Shown: one piece after another, positions 51,001 to 63,168 of the stretch
Numbering within the stretch: position 1 is the stretch's first letter
Layout of the letters: each line of letters starts with the position of its first letter
Source: Mesodorylaimus sp. YZB2_4
Taxonomy: Eukaryota; Nematoda; Enoplea; Dorylaimida; Dorylaimidae
Assembly (NCBI GenBank): GCA_030248295.1
Contig: JASANH010000871.1
Location: 53,196-117,195, forward strand
Reading direction: 5' to 3'
DNA: 64,000 nucleotides
Position numbers and translations under genes: made by a program
The notes under the pieces: model-generated
Told to the model about the DNA's origin: nothing
Database searches by the model: none
Seen by the model: the letters and a program-made list of their open reading frames with translations, nothing else

Positions 51001-53654
51001 TGCGAGATGAGCGATCAGGATCGACGCAGCAAGCCGCAGTACATGAGGAACGCGTTCGGCGAACCCACCGATTACTTCGACAATAACTGCCTGACTCGTA
51101 AGTCGACAGGGTCAGAGTGGGGCAATCGGTGGCTTAGGGTCCTGTCACTTCCATACTTTAGCAGCCCCTGAGTCCGATTCCACGGCAACCCCCCCCCCCA
51201 CCCCATAGTTCCACAACTGTAGAATACCCAAGCTGGTTTGCGCATATTTCCATTTAATCATTTTCAGGTCAAAATCGTTGCGGTCAAATTGGCGGGAACT
51301 TGATTTTTGTCAAAACGACTAACTTTGAAATTCATTACTTTGATCACACTCAGAATTACGAATCGCAAGAATCCTATTGTCTGCAACGATGCCTGGATTC
51401 TCTGAACACGTTTTGTCGTTCGGTCGAATATTCAGCAGCGAATAAGAAATGCACGATTTCGGACGAAGATGCATTTTCCAGAGCCGACCATCAGGGACCG
51501 CCCCATCACGAAACTAAGGACTATTACGAACCGGTCTGCGTTGCGGGTAAGTATTGCTAAAAATAATTAATAATTAATCCAATATCGACTTTTATCGATT
51601 GATCAGCTGATTTATCGTCGAGTACATGCCGACAACAGGCCGCTTTTGAACGAACTATCGGCTCGGCCATCCAAGGCCAGCCTATCGCCACTGCCCAGGG
51701 GATCACTGTGGCTGATTGCATATCACTTTGTTTCCAAAATTTGAACTGTAAATCGTTCAATTACGATCGGACAAAACTGACCTGTTTCGTGTATGCGGCC
51801 GGGAAAGCGCAAGGCTCGATCAGACCCAACCCAGCTATCGATTATTACGAATTTAATTGCGGTAAGTAAGGCTGGGCGGACAAGGATGGAGTGCGCCTAC
51901 GCTGTTGCAGGGTGCAGGATAGCTGCGACTGCAGTGCTGAAACAGCAATGTTTTACCGCACGATCACACGTTGGCTGGAGCTGTGACTGATTCGTGTGTT
52001 TTAGAATCGCAGTTTGGCGGCATGGCCTTGTGTACGAACGAGGGTATCCGCTTTATCGTCAATACCAAAGAGGCGTACACAGGGGCCATCTACGCGGCTG
52101 ATCGATTCTCGACGTGCAGCAAGACGGTGGAGAATGCCAAGCAGATCATCATGACATTCCCGCCACCCACCATCAGCACGGATTGTGGTACGGTGCTGAA
52201 GGTAAGCGGGTGTGCCTGGTTTGTAGACAGTCGTAGCCACAGTGGACTTTGAAGGATGGCAAATTGGAAGCCCTGGTCGTGGTCTCGTTGGACGGTGTAC
52301 TGCCTCACCAAGTGACCACAGAGTGGGATCGATTCTATCGAGTCACATGTGACACGTCGCTGAAGGGAATGGGCGAAGGGTCGGTCGTAGTGACCACCAT
52401 CTACGATGTCGGGTAAGCATCAGAGTGGCTTGGAATGGGATGCATGGTAACGTGGTGGAGTTTAGGGACAACCAAGCCACGGTGCTTCCAGCAGCCACCC
52501 CGGGCCCTGTCACAGCCACTCTTATGTTCTTGGACAAAACCAATCAGATGGTCAACCAAGCAACCATCGGCGAGGAGATCTTCTTGGCTGTCAAATCTGA
52601 TCAGGCCGGACCGAATAACATGATGCTTATGGACTGCACCGCCAGTCGCGTGGGCGGTTCGGGCGATAGTGTCCCGTTCCGAGTAATCGATAATGGGTAT
52701 GTGGTTGCTGTCTAGTGTGGTGCCTGCAAGACGCCGGTGGTGCTTTAGGTGCCCCCGATATCCAGCTCTGGTCGGCCCGGTTGTGCAAGACTACGCCAAC
52801 AATCGACTGGCTGCTCACATGAAGGCGTTCCGATTGGATGGATCATACGACATACAGATGGTGTGCACTGTCATGTTCTGCGCTGGTGCTCATGGATGCC
52901 CTCAGGTAGGGTGCGGTAGTTTGGAATACTGACCCACTCCTATTAGTACCTACGGATTCTAACAGTATCACCATCGTGGCATGGGTCAGGTCAGAAACCA
53001 GACTCGACTGTCCCTGATTCTATCATGCTTGGGGGGGGGGGGGAGGGATTGTCTAAATATATCAAGCCACCTCCCAACAATCCGCCTCGCTCGCCTGTCT
53101 CAGTGGCCCTTCTGTTTAGAGCAACTGCTTGGATGGCTCCAACAATCAGCTCTTCCAGTCGTACGGCCGTAAGAAACGGTCAAACAGGTACCTATTGGAC
53201 TACGTGGGCGATAACAGTACGGATGACAATATGATCAAGGAAGACAGCCAAGAGAAACTGTCAGCCATCATTCGAGTGCTGGCCGAGGGCGAACAACCCC
53301 TGACAACACAAGAAAGACTGTCCTCACCCGCCCAAGGTTTCCTACAACGAAGTACTATCTTACAATCTGATCATCTGGGATCTCTCAGATTAAAATGTGT
53401 CCTTTTTAGGTCAAAATCTCCTGCAATTAGAAACTCATATTTCAGACGAAATGATGTGCATCGCCGAAGGGTCCTTCATCGCGATAATCGTCACTGCCAG
53501 TCTCCTGTGCATTATGTTCTCCAGTATCATTGTGGCTTGGGGATGTTCGAAACTGCGAGGCACACACGGCAAGGGTGCCGGGGCAAAGTCCTTTACATCG
53601 ACCCACTCCACATTAAGAAAAACCACTCGATTATCACCCGCCATGATATCTTGA
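48082..53654 (+). CDS. NompA/NOAH-like apical matrix protein: four PAN modules, ZP domain, membrane anchor
   Basis: Proteins of this build link sensory dendrites or epidermis to the cuticle in arthropods (NompA) and nematodes (NOAH-1/2). Exon 1 (48082-48158) encodes a signal peptide (RLVLLFILLRAASA). It splices in phase over 2.2 kb to 50351 (VYQCSPND). Four PAN modules follow at 50351-50641, 50816-51099, about 51268-51546 and 51607-51864, each ending with a YY/YF...C word such as DYYEFNC. ZP-N spans exons from about 52005 to 52411 (FGGMALCTNEGIRFIV). ZP-C spans 52467-52697, 52749-52905 and the start of the exon at about 53120 (MVCTVMFCAGAHGCPQ). A furin-type site YGRKKRSN follows. The last exon (53410-53654) has a hydrophobic helix (FIAIIVTASLLCIMF) and a short basic tail. 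Two possible ATGs (48082, 48088) share the frame. It is related to, but not a tandem copy of, the gene at 11501. Confidence 0.88.
49740..50272 (+). repeat. About 183-base tandem repeat, nearly three units, in an intron
   Basis: Units start at 49740, 49922 and 50106 with atgctatccctgaaggaggc and share gcaccatagcaggggtcagt and gagagtggatgagtgcagca. Units 2 and 3 are almost identical; unit 1 is more diverged. The third is cut short at about 50272, only 78 bases before the first PAN exon. No ORF crosses all units in a meaningful frame. Confidence 0.9.
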
Positions 53655-55353
53655 AGGGGTCTTCACTAATCGCATTCGAGTCTATTACGGATATGAACAC
53701 ACACCCTCGCTGTGCACTTATTTCCGGCAGGACCTGATCGAGGTTTGTCTTTGCTAATATCGGAATTTTACACTACGGCTATGCTATGTGCTAGACTATT
53801 CGAAATGATGGTTTGTTAATTTTGTATTCATTGCTCATAACAGCTCCTGCGGGGGCTGCAAAACGCGTGTATGTGCTGTGTACATAGTCTATGAGCAGTG
53901 TGTGTCGGCCTTGCAACATGGGATACGGTCCTGGTAGTTCATGATGGCATAGTGAATCATTCTGATACAGTTAGGATGTGCATACTTTGGGCAGTGGCAC
54001 GTGGTTCAGTTGTAAACTCGTTTTATGATAAGTGCGATATGCTATGTGCAGTATGTAGTGTGCATATGCGAGGCGATGTGTGCAATGAGGACTCGAGAAC
54101 GTGTTGAGGACTTTGTCCCGGGTCACCAGTTACAAGGATACTATCTATCAGTATCTGTGAGAGCGCGGGTACAGGATGAAGCATGCATGGAAGAGCTCTT
54201 CGTAACTTCCTGACAATGCAGTCCTCTCCTACTCTTACCCTACGCCCATACATGCAGCCTGTTGCGCTCTAACTAAGCGGAAACGGTCGCTTATTGGGTT
54301 TACAAATAATTATTCGGATGTTGTTCCAGGTGTAATTATGACCACGATGTTGCTTGTCTAACCACTTGTCTACGGGCTCGGGTTCTCAGGGGCTTCAGGT
54401 TGTAGTATGAACAACCTGGGACCGGACTCACCGAACATGCGCAGACTGCGATCAGCCATACTCGATTATTGACCGCAGAAATATTCCCGAAACGCACATA
54501 TGCAACTACTCTCGGTGCCGGTCAACCAATGGTCTCCCCAACATAGCAACGCACACGCCCGACCAGCAGAAGTATGCAGCATTACACTATCACTCAGATA
54601 CACGCAGACAGCACAGCACAGCTTCATCACACAGGCTTTTCTTTGACACTGCACTGGTTGACCCAGCATCCAGAACCTCCCGCTTTGTGCCGTGAGTGGG
54701 CAGTGTGCCCATCGATTGGCACAAGTGGTACGTCCGGCTGATGTTTCACCAGTAATGGACCACTAGAGGTCTGAGACTGCTGCTCTGATCGTGAGTTCTA
54801 TGCAGAGGGCGTAAGCTCCCTACGGCACCACCTACGCGCACCAAGGATTTCGGCCGACAGGAGTTGGGCGCCTAGACTCAGGAAGCGATAACCTGGTAGG
54901 ACGTAGGTGGTGGGCGCGTGTTACACTGGTCGTGCTCGACTTGACACATATGCACATACTCCTTTTTCTTGCCTCGACTTTCCATTGTCGGTATCAGCTG
55001 ACGGCGGTCGGTGCTTGCTCTGTTCTGCAACAGTACCTATGCTATGACCCACCCATGCCCATCTTGTCACTACGTTTCTAGTGGAGTAGAGAGCATAGAA
55101 GGGAAGAAACTTTGGTTTACGGCACTCTGAACAAGATACCATGGGTGTGTTATGTTAAAGACCCCAGGAGAGAAAACTACTTTACTAGTCTATAACAAGC
55201 AGAGCAAGTGAGCTGTAGGTGCGCTGCGCTAGTGCTAGAAGCTGGTAACATTCTCGTAGAAGTAACCTTTGCGGTAGCCTAATCAAAAGCGATGCGTAAG
55301 CAAAGTGGCGTGAGATTATGACCTGGCAAGCATGCAAACTACTATGCAAAGTC

Positions 55354-55806
55354 GCGGTGCGGTAGCTCAGTTGGTCAAGGCATTGGTCCCGCATTGCTTG
55401 GGCCAGCAACCCTGACTAGGCCGCAGTTCGATTCCGACTGAGGACGGCAGTAGTAAGCCAGTTCTCAGAGTGGGAAACAGCCTTCGATGGCGATTTAGTA
55501 GTCCATCGCTGGCCCTGCACACCTGGCTCTGGGTGACTCACCCGGGTGAGTGAGTGTCTGGGTACCGTCAAGTGGCGGATACTGAACTAGTAGGAAATCA
55601 GGAAACTGGGTTCCGAACGCCAGTCGGGTTCTCGCCCAGTATCATCCTGGGACGGTGGTACTGGCACAGGATGGCTTCGTGTGGGGGTGCTCCTAGTGGA
55701 GACACACAGAGGGACCCTGCCGTGGGCTGGCTACAGGAAAAACGGGTTGGAGGTTCCGTGGGGAACTGGGGCGTCGCGGGGGCCAACCCCACAAAAGTTT
55801 TTTGCA
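55354..55806 (+). mobile_element. tRNA-derived SINE copy
   Basis: The head has a consensus box A (tagctcagttgg, 55363-55374) and a near-perfect box B (agttcgattcc, 55425-55435). It shares tggtcccgcattgcttgggc with the copy at 18119. The body and tail match the other copies (ctagtggagacacacagagg, gttggaggttccgtgggg, gccaaccccacaaaag). Flanks share only tgcaaa, so the target duplication is short or eroded. Of the copies here, this one has the best-preserved box A. Confidence 0.82.
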
Positions 55807-56230
55807 AAACGAGTGATTAGCAGATGCAACGAAATGGTCGGCAACTACCTAGAACAGAGTTGTTAGCATCGCAAAACAGTTTACTGCGTTCAATAGTCAC
55901 AGGTATCCTCACATTCCTCCATCAGTAGCAAAGGTTCTGACAGGAGCTAGGGTCCAGCACAACATGACTTTGTGAGCAATATCTTTTGTGACTGGATGCA
56001 ACTCTAACGTGGGGCTAATATATATTTAGGTATTTCTTTGTTTAACCAGTAGCCTGTCTCTGAACTCCAAAAATTATGACAGAGTTTCTCTATTATTCAC
56101 GCCTATTATTCGGATTGGTTACATCTTGTCTCTAGTGAGACCCTAGTCGCTTTTAGATCTACTCAGGTTTTGAAAAACCTATTTGACTACTATTGTGGGA
56201 AATATGGAACTTCAAGCTGCTTATAACAAA

Positions 56231-56300
56231 TTCGGGTCGACCCGACCCGAAATTTCGGGTCAGGGACTTTCAGGTCGGCTCGGGTCGGGTTGAATCCGAC
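56231..56300. repeat. GGGTCG-rich patch resembling hAT subterminal repeats
   Basis: Copies of cgggtcg and cgacccg crowd this 70-base patch, including the short palindrome ttcgggtc/gacccgaa. It resembles the ends of the hAT-type units in this window, but I could not find a partner end or target duplication, so it may be a solo fragment. Confidence 0.4.
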
Positions 56301-57280
56301 CTGATCCCAGGGCCACGGAATGAAGTCCTAGAAGGAAACGAGGCTCGGCAGACCAAAGAAACCATGGCTGGACATTCTCAGACAAGACATGAGCAAAGGA
56401 GAAGCAAGGAATCGGAAGAAATGCAGGAGATTGGACCCTGTCCCGACCCAAGGCGGCACTAAACACTAGGACAATCATGAAAATGATGATTTTGCATAAC
56501 AGAGTTACCCCAGGGGCATAAGTGAGGGGTCAACAGTATTTCAAAGGGGTCCATTGGTGAGGGGCACAGGTGGGGTTTTACGATACGCTCGTTACTGCAA
56601 AAAAATCGATTGCAAAATATATTCTCATAATGTACGTACAAAATAGAAACTTGGCACTTATTCCGTCTGCGCCGTCATCTTGTATAACGATCAAGATCAA
56701 AATCAGACCAGCACTAATTGTGTGCTATAAGTAGTAGCGCTACAAGGTTAGCGCGCAAAACGATAAGCGATGTGCTTATGCGCACCTGAACAGCAAGCTT
56801 GAAAACTATAGGTAGAATCGAGAAAACAGAATGATAATATCTTGAATAAGTAAAAAATTTCTGACTTTTTTGTTGCCCCAATCTGGGCCATAACATATCC
56901 CTCGGGGAAAAAGTTTTATTGCACTACCGATAAATAATACTTTTAGCGACGTTAGCTGGCTTTGTTTGCTTTGATTCGATTTCTAGTTCCGAGTACTTTA
57001 GAAATTACTGATTGTTATCTTATGCCAAATGTACGAATCTGAACTTATAAATATCGTCTTTCTCGTTTTCTGGCCGATGCGCACTGTTGACCACGACCAT
57101 GGTGGACAACGGTCAGCAGTGCTCATGTGTTCATTTTTGTAGGTTTCCTTAAGTTTCATGAAAATTTGAACATATTCCGCCGCAAAATGCGAAAAGTTTT
57201 TAAAAAGAAAAACGTTTTCAAACATTTAGACTTATGTAGAAAATTTTTATTTCACTGAAGGGGCCAATTAAATTAGCTTA

Positions 57281-57326
57281 CATCGCGTCCCACAAATGTC
57301 GCGTCGCCGTTTGTGGGACCGCGATG
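57281..57326. promoter_or_regulatory. GC-rich stem-loop upstream of the Caspr-like gene
   Basis: catcgcgtcccacaaa (57281-57296) pairs with tttgtgggaccgcgatg (57310-57326) with a single bulge around a 13-base loop. It lies about 145 bases before the start codon in otherwise AT-rich DNA, so it may fall in the 5' leader or promoter. Function is unknown. Confidence 0.4.
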
Positions 57327-57469
57327 AATTCATTTTCGCGTTTTCGTATGGTTTTTTTCCAAAATTAGACGTAATGGCTGAAAAGTTTGATTTTTAGCTC
57401 TACCGCAACTCGGCTATGCAAAATTTTGGTGATTTTGTAATTGGTAATTGAGTGATAAGAAAAGTGATC

Positions 57470-60400
57470 ATGCGGTTTAGAAACGTATTACGAGGTGAGC
57501 TAGGCTATTTTTTTGGATGATTCAGAAATTATTTCTTTTCTATCTATTTTAGATTTAGCCGCGCAATTTTTCGCAATCTCTGTTCTTTCATTATTATCAC
57601 TTTCAGCAGCCGATTTGGGCGATTGTGATGCGGAATTAGGTGGTTCGAGTCGTCGGGGCGTTTCCGGAAATGCCATCGATTTGTTCCGTTCTTTATTATC
57701 AATAAATGAATTTGATCGATTGAATCGATTAGGCCCGATCGAGCACGCATTTGTGATACGATTGGCAGAATTGAGTGAACTGAGAAATATCTCGTTATGG
57801 AATGAACGTCAATCCAATGCGTACTTGATTTGGAGTCGGAGATCGGAAAGTCAATGGAGTCCTGTCCGGAATGTGCACGGAGATCGGAAAGTAAGGGGCA
57901 ATATGTCTGGCACTTACACCCCTCCCCACCCTACCCTGATGTTTGTTAGATGTGAATATATGAGTCACATCTAAAGTTTCGAAAGGGGAAATAGCCTGGA
58001 CCCTACTGGGAGCTAACCATCAGGGTATGCTGGCATGTTGAAAATGAATATTTTCAGGTGATCCGAGCAAGTCGTAGTTCGGAATCGATTAAGCAAGGAT
58101 TACTCGATCAATCATTCGGGCTAGTAGCTGATGAATTACTTGTGCTTCCTCTTCGCCCGATGGCTGCTTCCAAATCGAAAAGTTCCTCAAAAGAGAGTTC
58201 TCGATGGCGCATATTCGGATGCACGCACAGTAAGTGATTTTCAAGTTGTGTAAAACTTTTCTGCATGAATGTTTGCAGTTGAAGAAACATGCCGTTATTT
58301 TGATGGAACGGGCAAAGATCGATTGACCTATGATCTGAAGCGACATGGCCCAATAGCGGACGCCAGAGGCGGTTTCTCATTTTATATGAGGACACGATCA
58401 TTGAACGGGGCCATTCTATCGTCGGTGGGGAGTCAAGGTGATTTTGTGCTGGTTCAATTACGTGACGGTCAGTTGATGGTGGTCATCGATTTTGGTAAGT
58501 CGACTTGATAATTTGGGTGTGCGTTCTGTTCCAGGATCAGCTAATGTAACCTGCTGTACTATGTTTCAGGGGCGGGTCAGCCACGAGTTCTATCCGCTTC
58601 GATCAATGTGAACGACAACGAATGGCACAGTGTCGCTGTACACTATGTGTACGACGACTGTACACTGTTCGTTGATGGAATGCGGATTATCACGGCTTCA
58701 AATCCTTTACTGGGTTATCGATTGGATCTTGATCGAACAGTGAGTAGCTTTGGGACTAGATTTGTATTTCTGGTGACAGTTTTTCTTTCCTTTTTAGGTT
58801 TTGTTGGGCGGCGCTCAGTATTCGGAACCATTTTTGAAATTTATGGTTGCCGAGAACTTTACTGGCTACCTGAACAATCTTGTTTGGAATGGGCGATTGA
58901 TGAACTCGGTATCTGGAAAATCGCATAAATGTCACGCTGTAAGCGAAAGTAGGCACTTGTGTTTTGGTCCCCCCCGCACTTCTTGGGCCCGGGAGTGAAT
59001 ATGAAAGCAACATCTAGCATACTGAATCTTTAAGGGATGGGTTGGGGGACCAAAGCACAAGAGTTACCCCTTGGGTATGAAAAAATTGATCGAAAATGGA
59101 TTTCAGGATTCGAGACCTGATCCTGGCACATTGATATCGTTCCAAAATGGAAACGCGTGGGTGCAAAAACGAGGCCGCGTGTTCGAACGGTCACCGTTCG
59201 TCGATAGTGTCGAAACATTGTTAGCCGTTCGTTTGAGTGCACGTTTTCGAACGGTATCGGAAAGTGGTCACATTTGGAGATCTGTCGAAAAGGAACGAGC
59301 CATTTCGGACATTTTGTCCAATTTCAACGTCACATTGGTCGATGGCATTTTGTCGTGTCGAATGCTCCTCAACGGCGATTTGTTCACGCTGAAATCCCGA
59401 CGCCGTGTTGATGATGGATTGTGGCATCAATTCGATTTGACGCTGAAGAGTCATCTGGTGGAATTGGCAGTCGATAATCAACCCATCGTCCGCCTGGAGG
59501 CGAATTTTCAATTACTCTCACCGCCGGATGGATTATACACACTGGGTGGAGATGATTTCGTTGGGTGCATTGAAAATATGATGATCGATGGTCAAATGGT
59601 GAATTTACGTCAAGTGGAGAAGCAATGGCCCGTTGGAGACGATGCTGGAATCATGTGGGATCAGTGTTCGATGTGGGATAGGTAAGTGGATTTTGTAGGA
59701 TTTGGGTGTAGGGATTAGAGAGCGATATTTGCTTTTCATTTAGGTGCCACCCAAACCCGTGCGCGAATGGCGGTACGTGTCATCGAGGCTGGAACGATTT
59801 CACTTGCTCGTGTCCGTACGGCTATTCGGGCCAGCGATGCTCAACTGTGGACTTGCCTCACAATTGCCAAGAACATCGGGAATTCTATCGTTCTCGCTAC
59901 ATGTTCAGAGTGACAATCGATATGGACGATTTCGGTCCGTTAAGCGCCTTGGAAGTGGAATGCGGTCAGGATGGTGCCACGGTGTTGCGACACGATCAGA
60001 CGGAGCCAGTGGAGATTTACGGTTTCATGGATCGTGGATCGGCGAGGATCTATTTCAATTACGCTGGCAGTGATCAGAATGATCGGAAGACTTCTTTGGC
60101 CATCGCGGGTTTGACCAAGCGAGCCAAAGAGTGCAGTCAGGAGATGTCGTATAATTGTCACGGCGGGGCCACGTTGATGGGCAAGAATATTAGCGGGCGT
60201 GAAACGAGCCCGTCGTCATGGTGGCTGAGCTGGATGGCGACGAATGTGTACGCGTGGGGGCATGGAGAACCGGACACTATGATGTGCTCGTGCGCCGTAT
60301 TTGGGACGTGTTCGACAGGAGGGTAAGTGAAGAGGATATACGCGAGTATGGGCATAGGGGTACGGTTGCAGGCCAACCCCCTGGGAGTGGTTCACGTCTT

Positions 60401-62925
60401 CTCTGGGATCTTGTAGAAAAGGCCCGCTTCTGAAGTTCCATGAAAATCCTTGCCAATCTTAATTACAATAAAAAGGTCGCATTATTTTGTAAGTTTTGTA
60501 AAAACCGGCTGAGAAATAGTTTCTTCATCAAAAAAATGGCGGAGAAAGTTGCACAAATTTGATTTCCGTCGGCCCATATGTTATTTTTTGTTTCAGGAAC
60601 TGTAATTGCGACAGTGGCAGTATATCCAGCGGCGAGGATATCGGCAATGTGACTAGAAAAGAGCTGCTCCCCGTTCGTCGTGTGTTTGTCGGAGATACCG
60701 ATTTCGAGCAGAAGCGTGCTCTGGTTGGTGTGGGACCAATGATATGCACTGGAGATGGTATGGTGCTGTCATTTGATAGAAATGGAGGTAAAAATTCGTT
60801 GATTTTAGAAGCTTTGGAGTCAGCAACGTTTTTGGATCGGCGTGCTTTTATGGAAATTCCATTCCAAGTCAGCAATACGGACTCGTCGATCATGTCTGGA
60901 TACTTGCAATTTCGGACGCGGGAATGTTTGCTATCGATATTGTCGACCGTACGTCGATTCGAGACGGAAGAGGAAGATGATGGGTGCGAGTATATGCGGT
61001 TGCACGTGGAAAGTAAGGCTCATTTTCTAGCTAATTTTAACCTCAATTTGGACACGGACTTGGTATTTAGATTGCCGAAGTGCAGTGTTGACGATTTGCG
61101 GCGGTGGAGGCGTGACAAAAACTGTGGCTAACTTCAGTCGATCGATAAATGATGGTGCGTGGCATGCGATCAAGTTCACTGTGACACCAACGAATGTCCA
61201 TATTTCGCTGGACAATGAAGAGACGACGAAAACGAGTATGGACCATTTATATACAGCGCCCGATTTCGATAATATTTTGGCTTGGCGGCTTGGTATGAGG
61301 AAACGTACTCGATTTTTTGGAGGAGGTTTATTAATTATGGTCGTCTTTTTAGGTGCGACTGAGGAATATGGTTCCGGGTTCACGGGAGCAATCAGGTCGG
61401 TCTTTTTGAACGGGCATTTGGCTCCTGTCTCGGATTTGGATCGCATCGGACGTGTCCAAGGGATGGTGAAATCGGGATTAGTAAATCGGTGCGTGGAAGT
61501 GGACGAGAATGGAATCAAGGACGGCGATGGATGGTGTTTGAATGGCGGTCGATGCGAAGAGTATTATCACAAGGTTGCGTGCGATTGTTCGTCGACGTCG
61601 TTTACTGGATCGCGATGTCAGCGAGGTATGCTTGGTTTGGGTTGGATACTTGTAGAATTGGGCTTATATTGGGGTTTGTTATAGACGTATCTTACGATCT
61701 TATTGGCGCATTTACGTTCGCTAGCGATCTGAGCAAGGTGTCCGCCACGACGACTGTTTATGGAACGGAAGCAATGGAAGGAATGGTGGATTTCTTGCGG
61801 CTTGGATTTCAGACGAGAAGTGTGAAAAGCGCGTTGTTGCGAGGTTTTGATAAACGAACGAAAACGGACGTTTTGGCGTTACTTCTAACGGATACTGGTA
61901 AGACTGTAGTGGGGGCAAGCACGCGATGGTAGGATTGGAGGAGAGAAAAAGCAGCTTTTTCTGTCACGTCATGCTTGGCGCAAGGCCATTTTTATTTTTA
62001 GGCACCTTGCGGTTGCTGTACACCGAAAACTATACCCCGTTTACAATAGAAGAGGACAGTCGAAATTTCGCTGATGGTTTCTTCCACGATGTAACGATCC
62101 GCGTCGATTCTGAAAATCGATCGATAACCATGGAAGTAAGTAATTTTGCGCTATTATGGTGCGTTTAATGACTTGTTTTGAATTTGATTAAGATTGATCA
62201 CTCACGTATTCGAAAACTTGAATGGCATTTTCCGAGCAGTGTCCGTCCCATTCTGAATCGTCTGGACTGGATTGTTGGAGATGATGGTATAGGTTTATTC
62301 TTTCTTATTGAGTTTTAAATGCGATTCATTTGCTTTTAGGTTTGACTAGCCTCTTTTCTGGCTGCCTCGCAAGGCTGCAGATTGGTCAGAGCTTCTTTCC
62401 GTTCAAGTCCTTAGGCGCTATGTTGCGCGCGGTGGGCGATGGCAGTGGCACTCAGTATCGTAAGTCGATCTGCCCGGCGATCGAGGACAACTTGCCCGAA
62501 AGTGATGCTCATTCTGTTACACCCGGAGCAACGTGGCCGAACGAAGTTCTAGTAGCACCGCTCGATGCATCCACGAGTTGGGTCGACGCGCCGCGCGTGA
62601 AAGTACGTCCGATGAAACAACCCGCCGATCGATCACTTATTGTGGGAGGTGAGAGTTTGAGTGGAACTTATGTGGTCTGAAAGTGAACCATTGGTTTTAT
62701 GTTGCAGCTGCTGCAGCAGTGGCCATGTGCGTATTGATGTTAATTCTGTGCTGCCTGATTCGATTCTGCCGAAATCGACCAGCTGGAGAATACAAGACGC
62801 ACGAAGAAACGTTATATCTTAGCGGACCGATGTCGGGAAGGGACAGTAGTCAGCAAGCATTGGTGAGCGCTGCGGGCGGAGAAGCGTCCCCGTCGCCAAT
62901 GGAAAGACGAGAATGGTTCATTTGA
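57470..62925 (+). CDS. Nrx-IV: Contactin-associated (Caspr)/neurexin-IV family transmembrane protein
   Basis: Caspr/Nrx-IV proteins organise septate-type junctions and axon-glia contacts with contactin and protein 4.1. Exon 1 (57470-57494, MRFRNVLR) joins 57553 to give a signal peptide ([14 protein letters not shown]). Domains in order: a degenerate discoidin module closing with WRIFGC (about 57600-58230); laminin G 1 (about 58280-58920) with [12 protein letters not shown]; laminin G 2 (59105-59670) with [16 protein letters not shown] 1 ([12 protein letters not shown]); a fibrinogen-like module ([10 protein letters not shown]...WGHGEPD...NCNCD); laminin G 3 (about 60700-61490) with [14 protein letters not shown] 2 ([20 protein letters not shown]); laminin G 4 (about 61690-62460); TM helix ([17 protein letters not shown]). 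The cytoplasmic tail is short: YKTHEE fits a protein 4.1/FERM-binding stretch and the C-terminal EWFI a PDZ ligand. Axotactin-like relatives lack this full order, so Nrx-IV is preferred. Confidence 0.92.
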
Positions 62926-62934
62926 GGTACTGTG

Positions 62935-63168
62935 TTAGAATTGCCACTTCTGAGCTTTAGGATTGGAGACGGATTTGTGGGTTTTGGATTTGGTTGTTGG
63001 GCTAGCGATGGGGAAGTTGTTAGGCTTTGATTCGTTGTTGCTGATCTCTTCCGCTTTGATTTTGTTGCCAGACGAGACTAGCTTTAATGCGACTACATAA
63101 TTATCGAGCGAGGTTTGTTTCTGTGCGCTTTTTTGGCATGCACGATTTTGAGTACTGCGTTTGCCCAT
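62935..63168 (-). CDS. Small lysine-rich ORF with a PIP-box-like motif (hypothetical)
   Basis: This 77-codon frame starts with an ATG in favourable context (ccaaaATGGGC) and ends 10 bases from the Caspr-like stop, convergent with it. The product is basic (MGKRSTQNRACQKSAQKQ...), then QTSLDNYV, which fits QxxLxxY of a PCNA-interacting box but lacks the second aromatic residue. A Ser/Lys/Pro-rich tail follows. I do not recognise a family. It could be a complete small nuclear protein, a first or last exon, or a chance frame antisense to the Caspr 3' untranslated region. Confidence 0.35.
   Translation of the reverse strand: MGKRSTQNRACQKSAQKQTSLDNYVVALKLVSSGNKIKAEEISNNESKPNNFPIASPTTKSKTHKSVSNPKAQKWQF

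Larger units (their letters stand above)
53655..57469. other. Gene-poor interval between the second PAN/ZP gene and the Caspr-like gene
   Basis: No exon with recognisable similarity was found. It contains a SINE copy at 55354-55806, a GGGTCG-rich patch at 56231-56300 and a GC-rich stem-loop at 57281-57326. The first part should include the PAN/ZP 3' end; the last few hundred bases should include the Caspr promoter. Confidence 0.5.

Noticed and set aside
56231..56470. Complete hAT-type element starting at the GGGTCG patch
   Set aside because: The candidate right end (near 56446) points the wrong way and no 8-base target duplication could be found.
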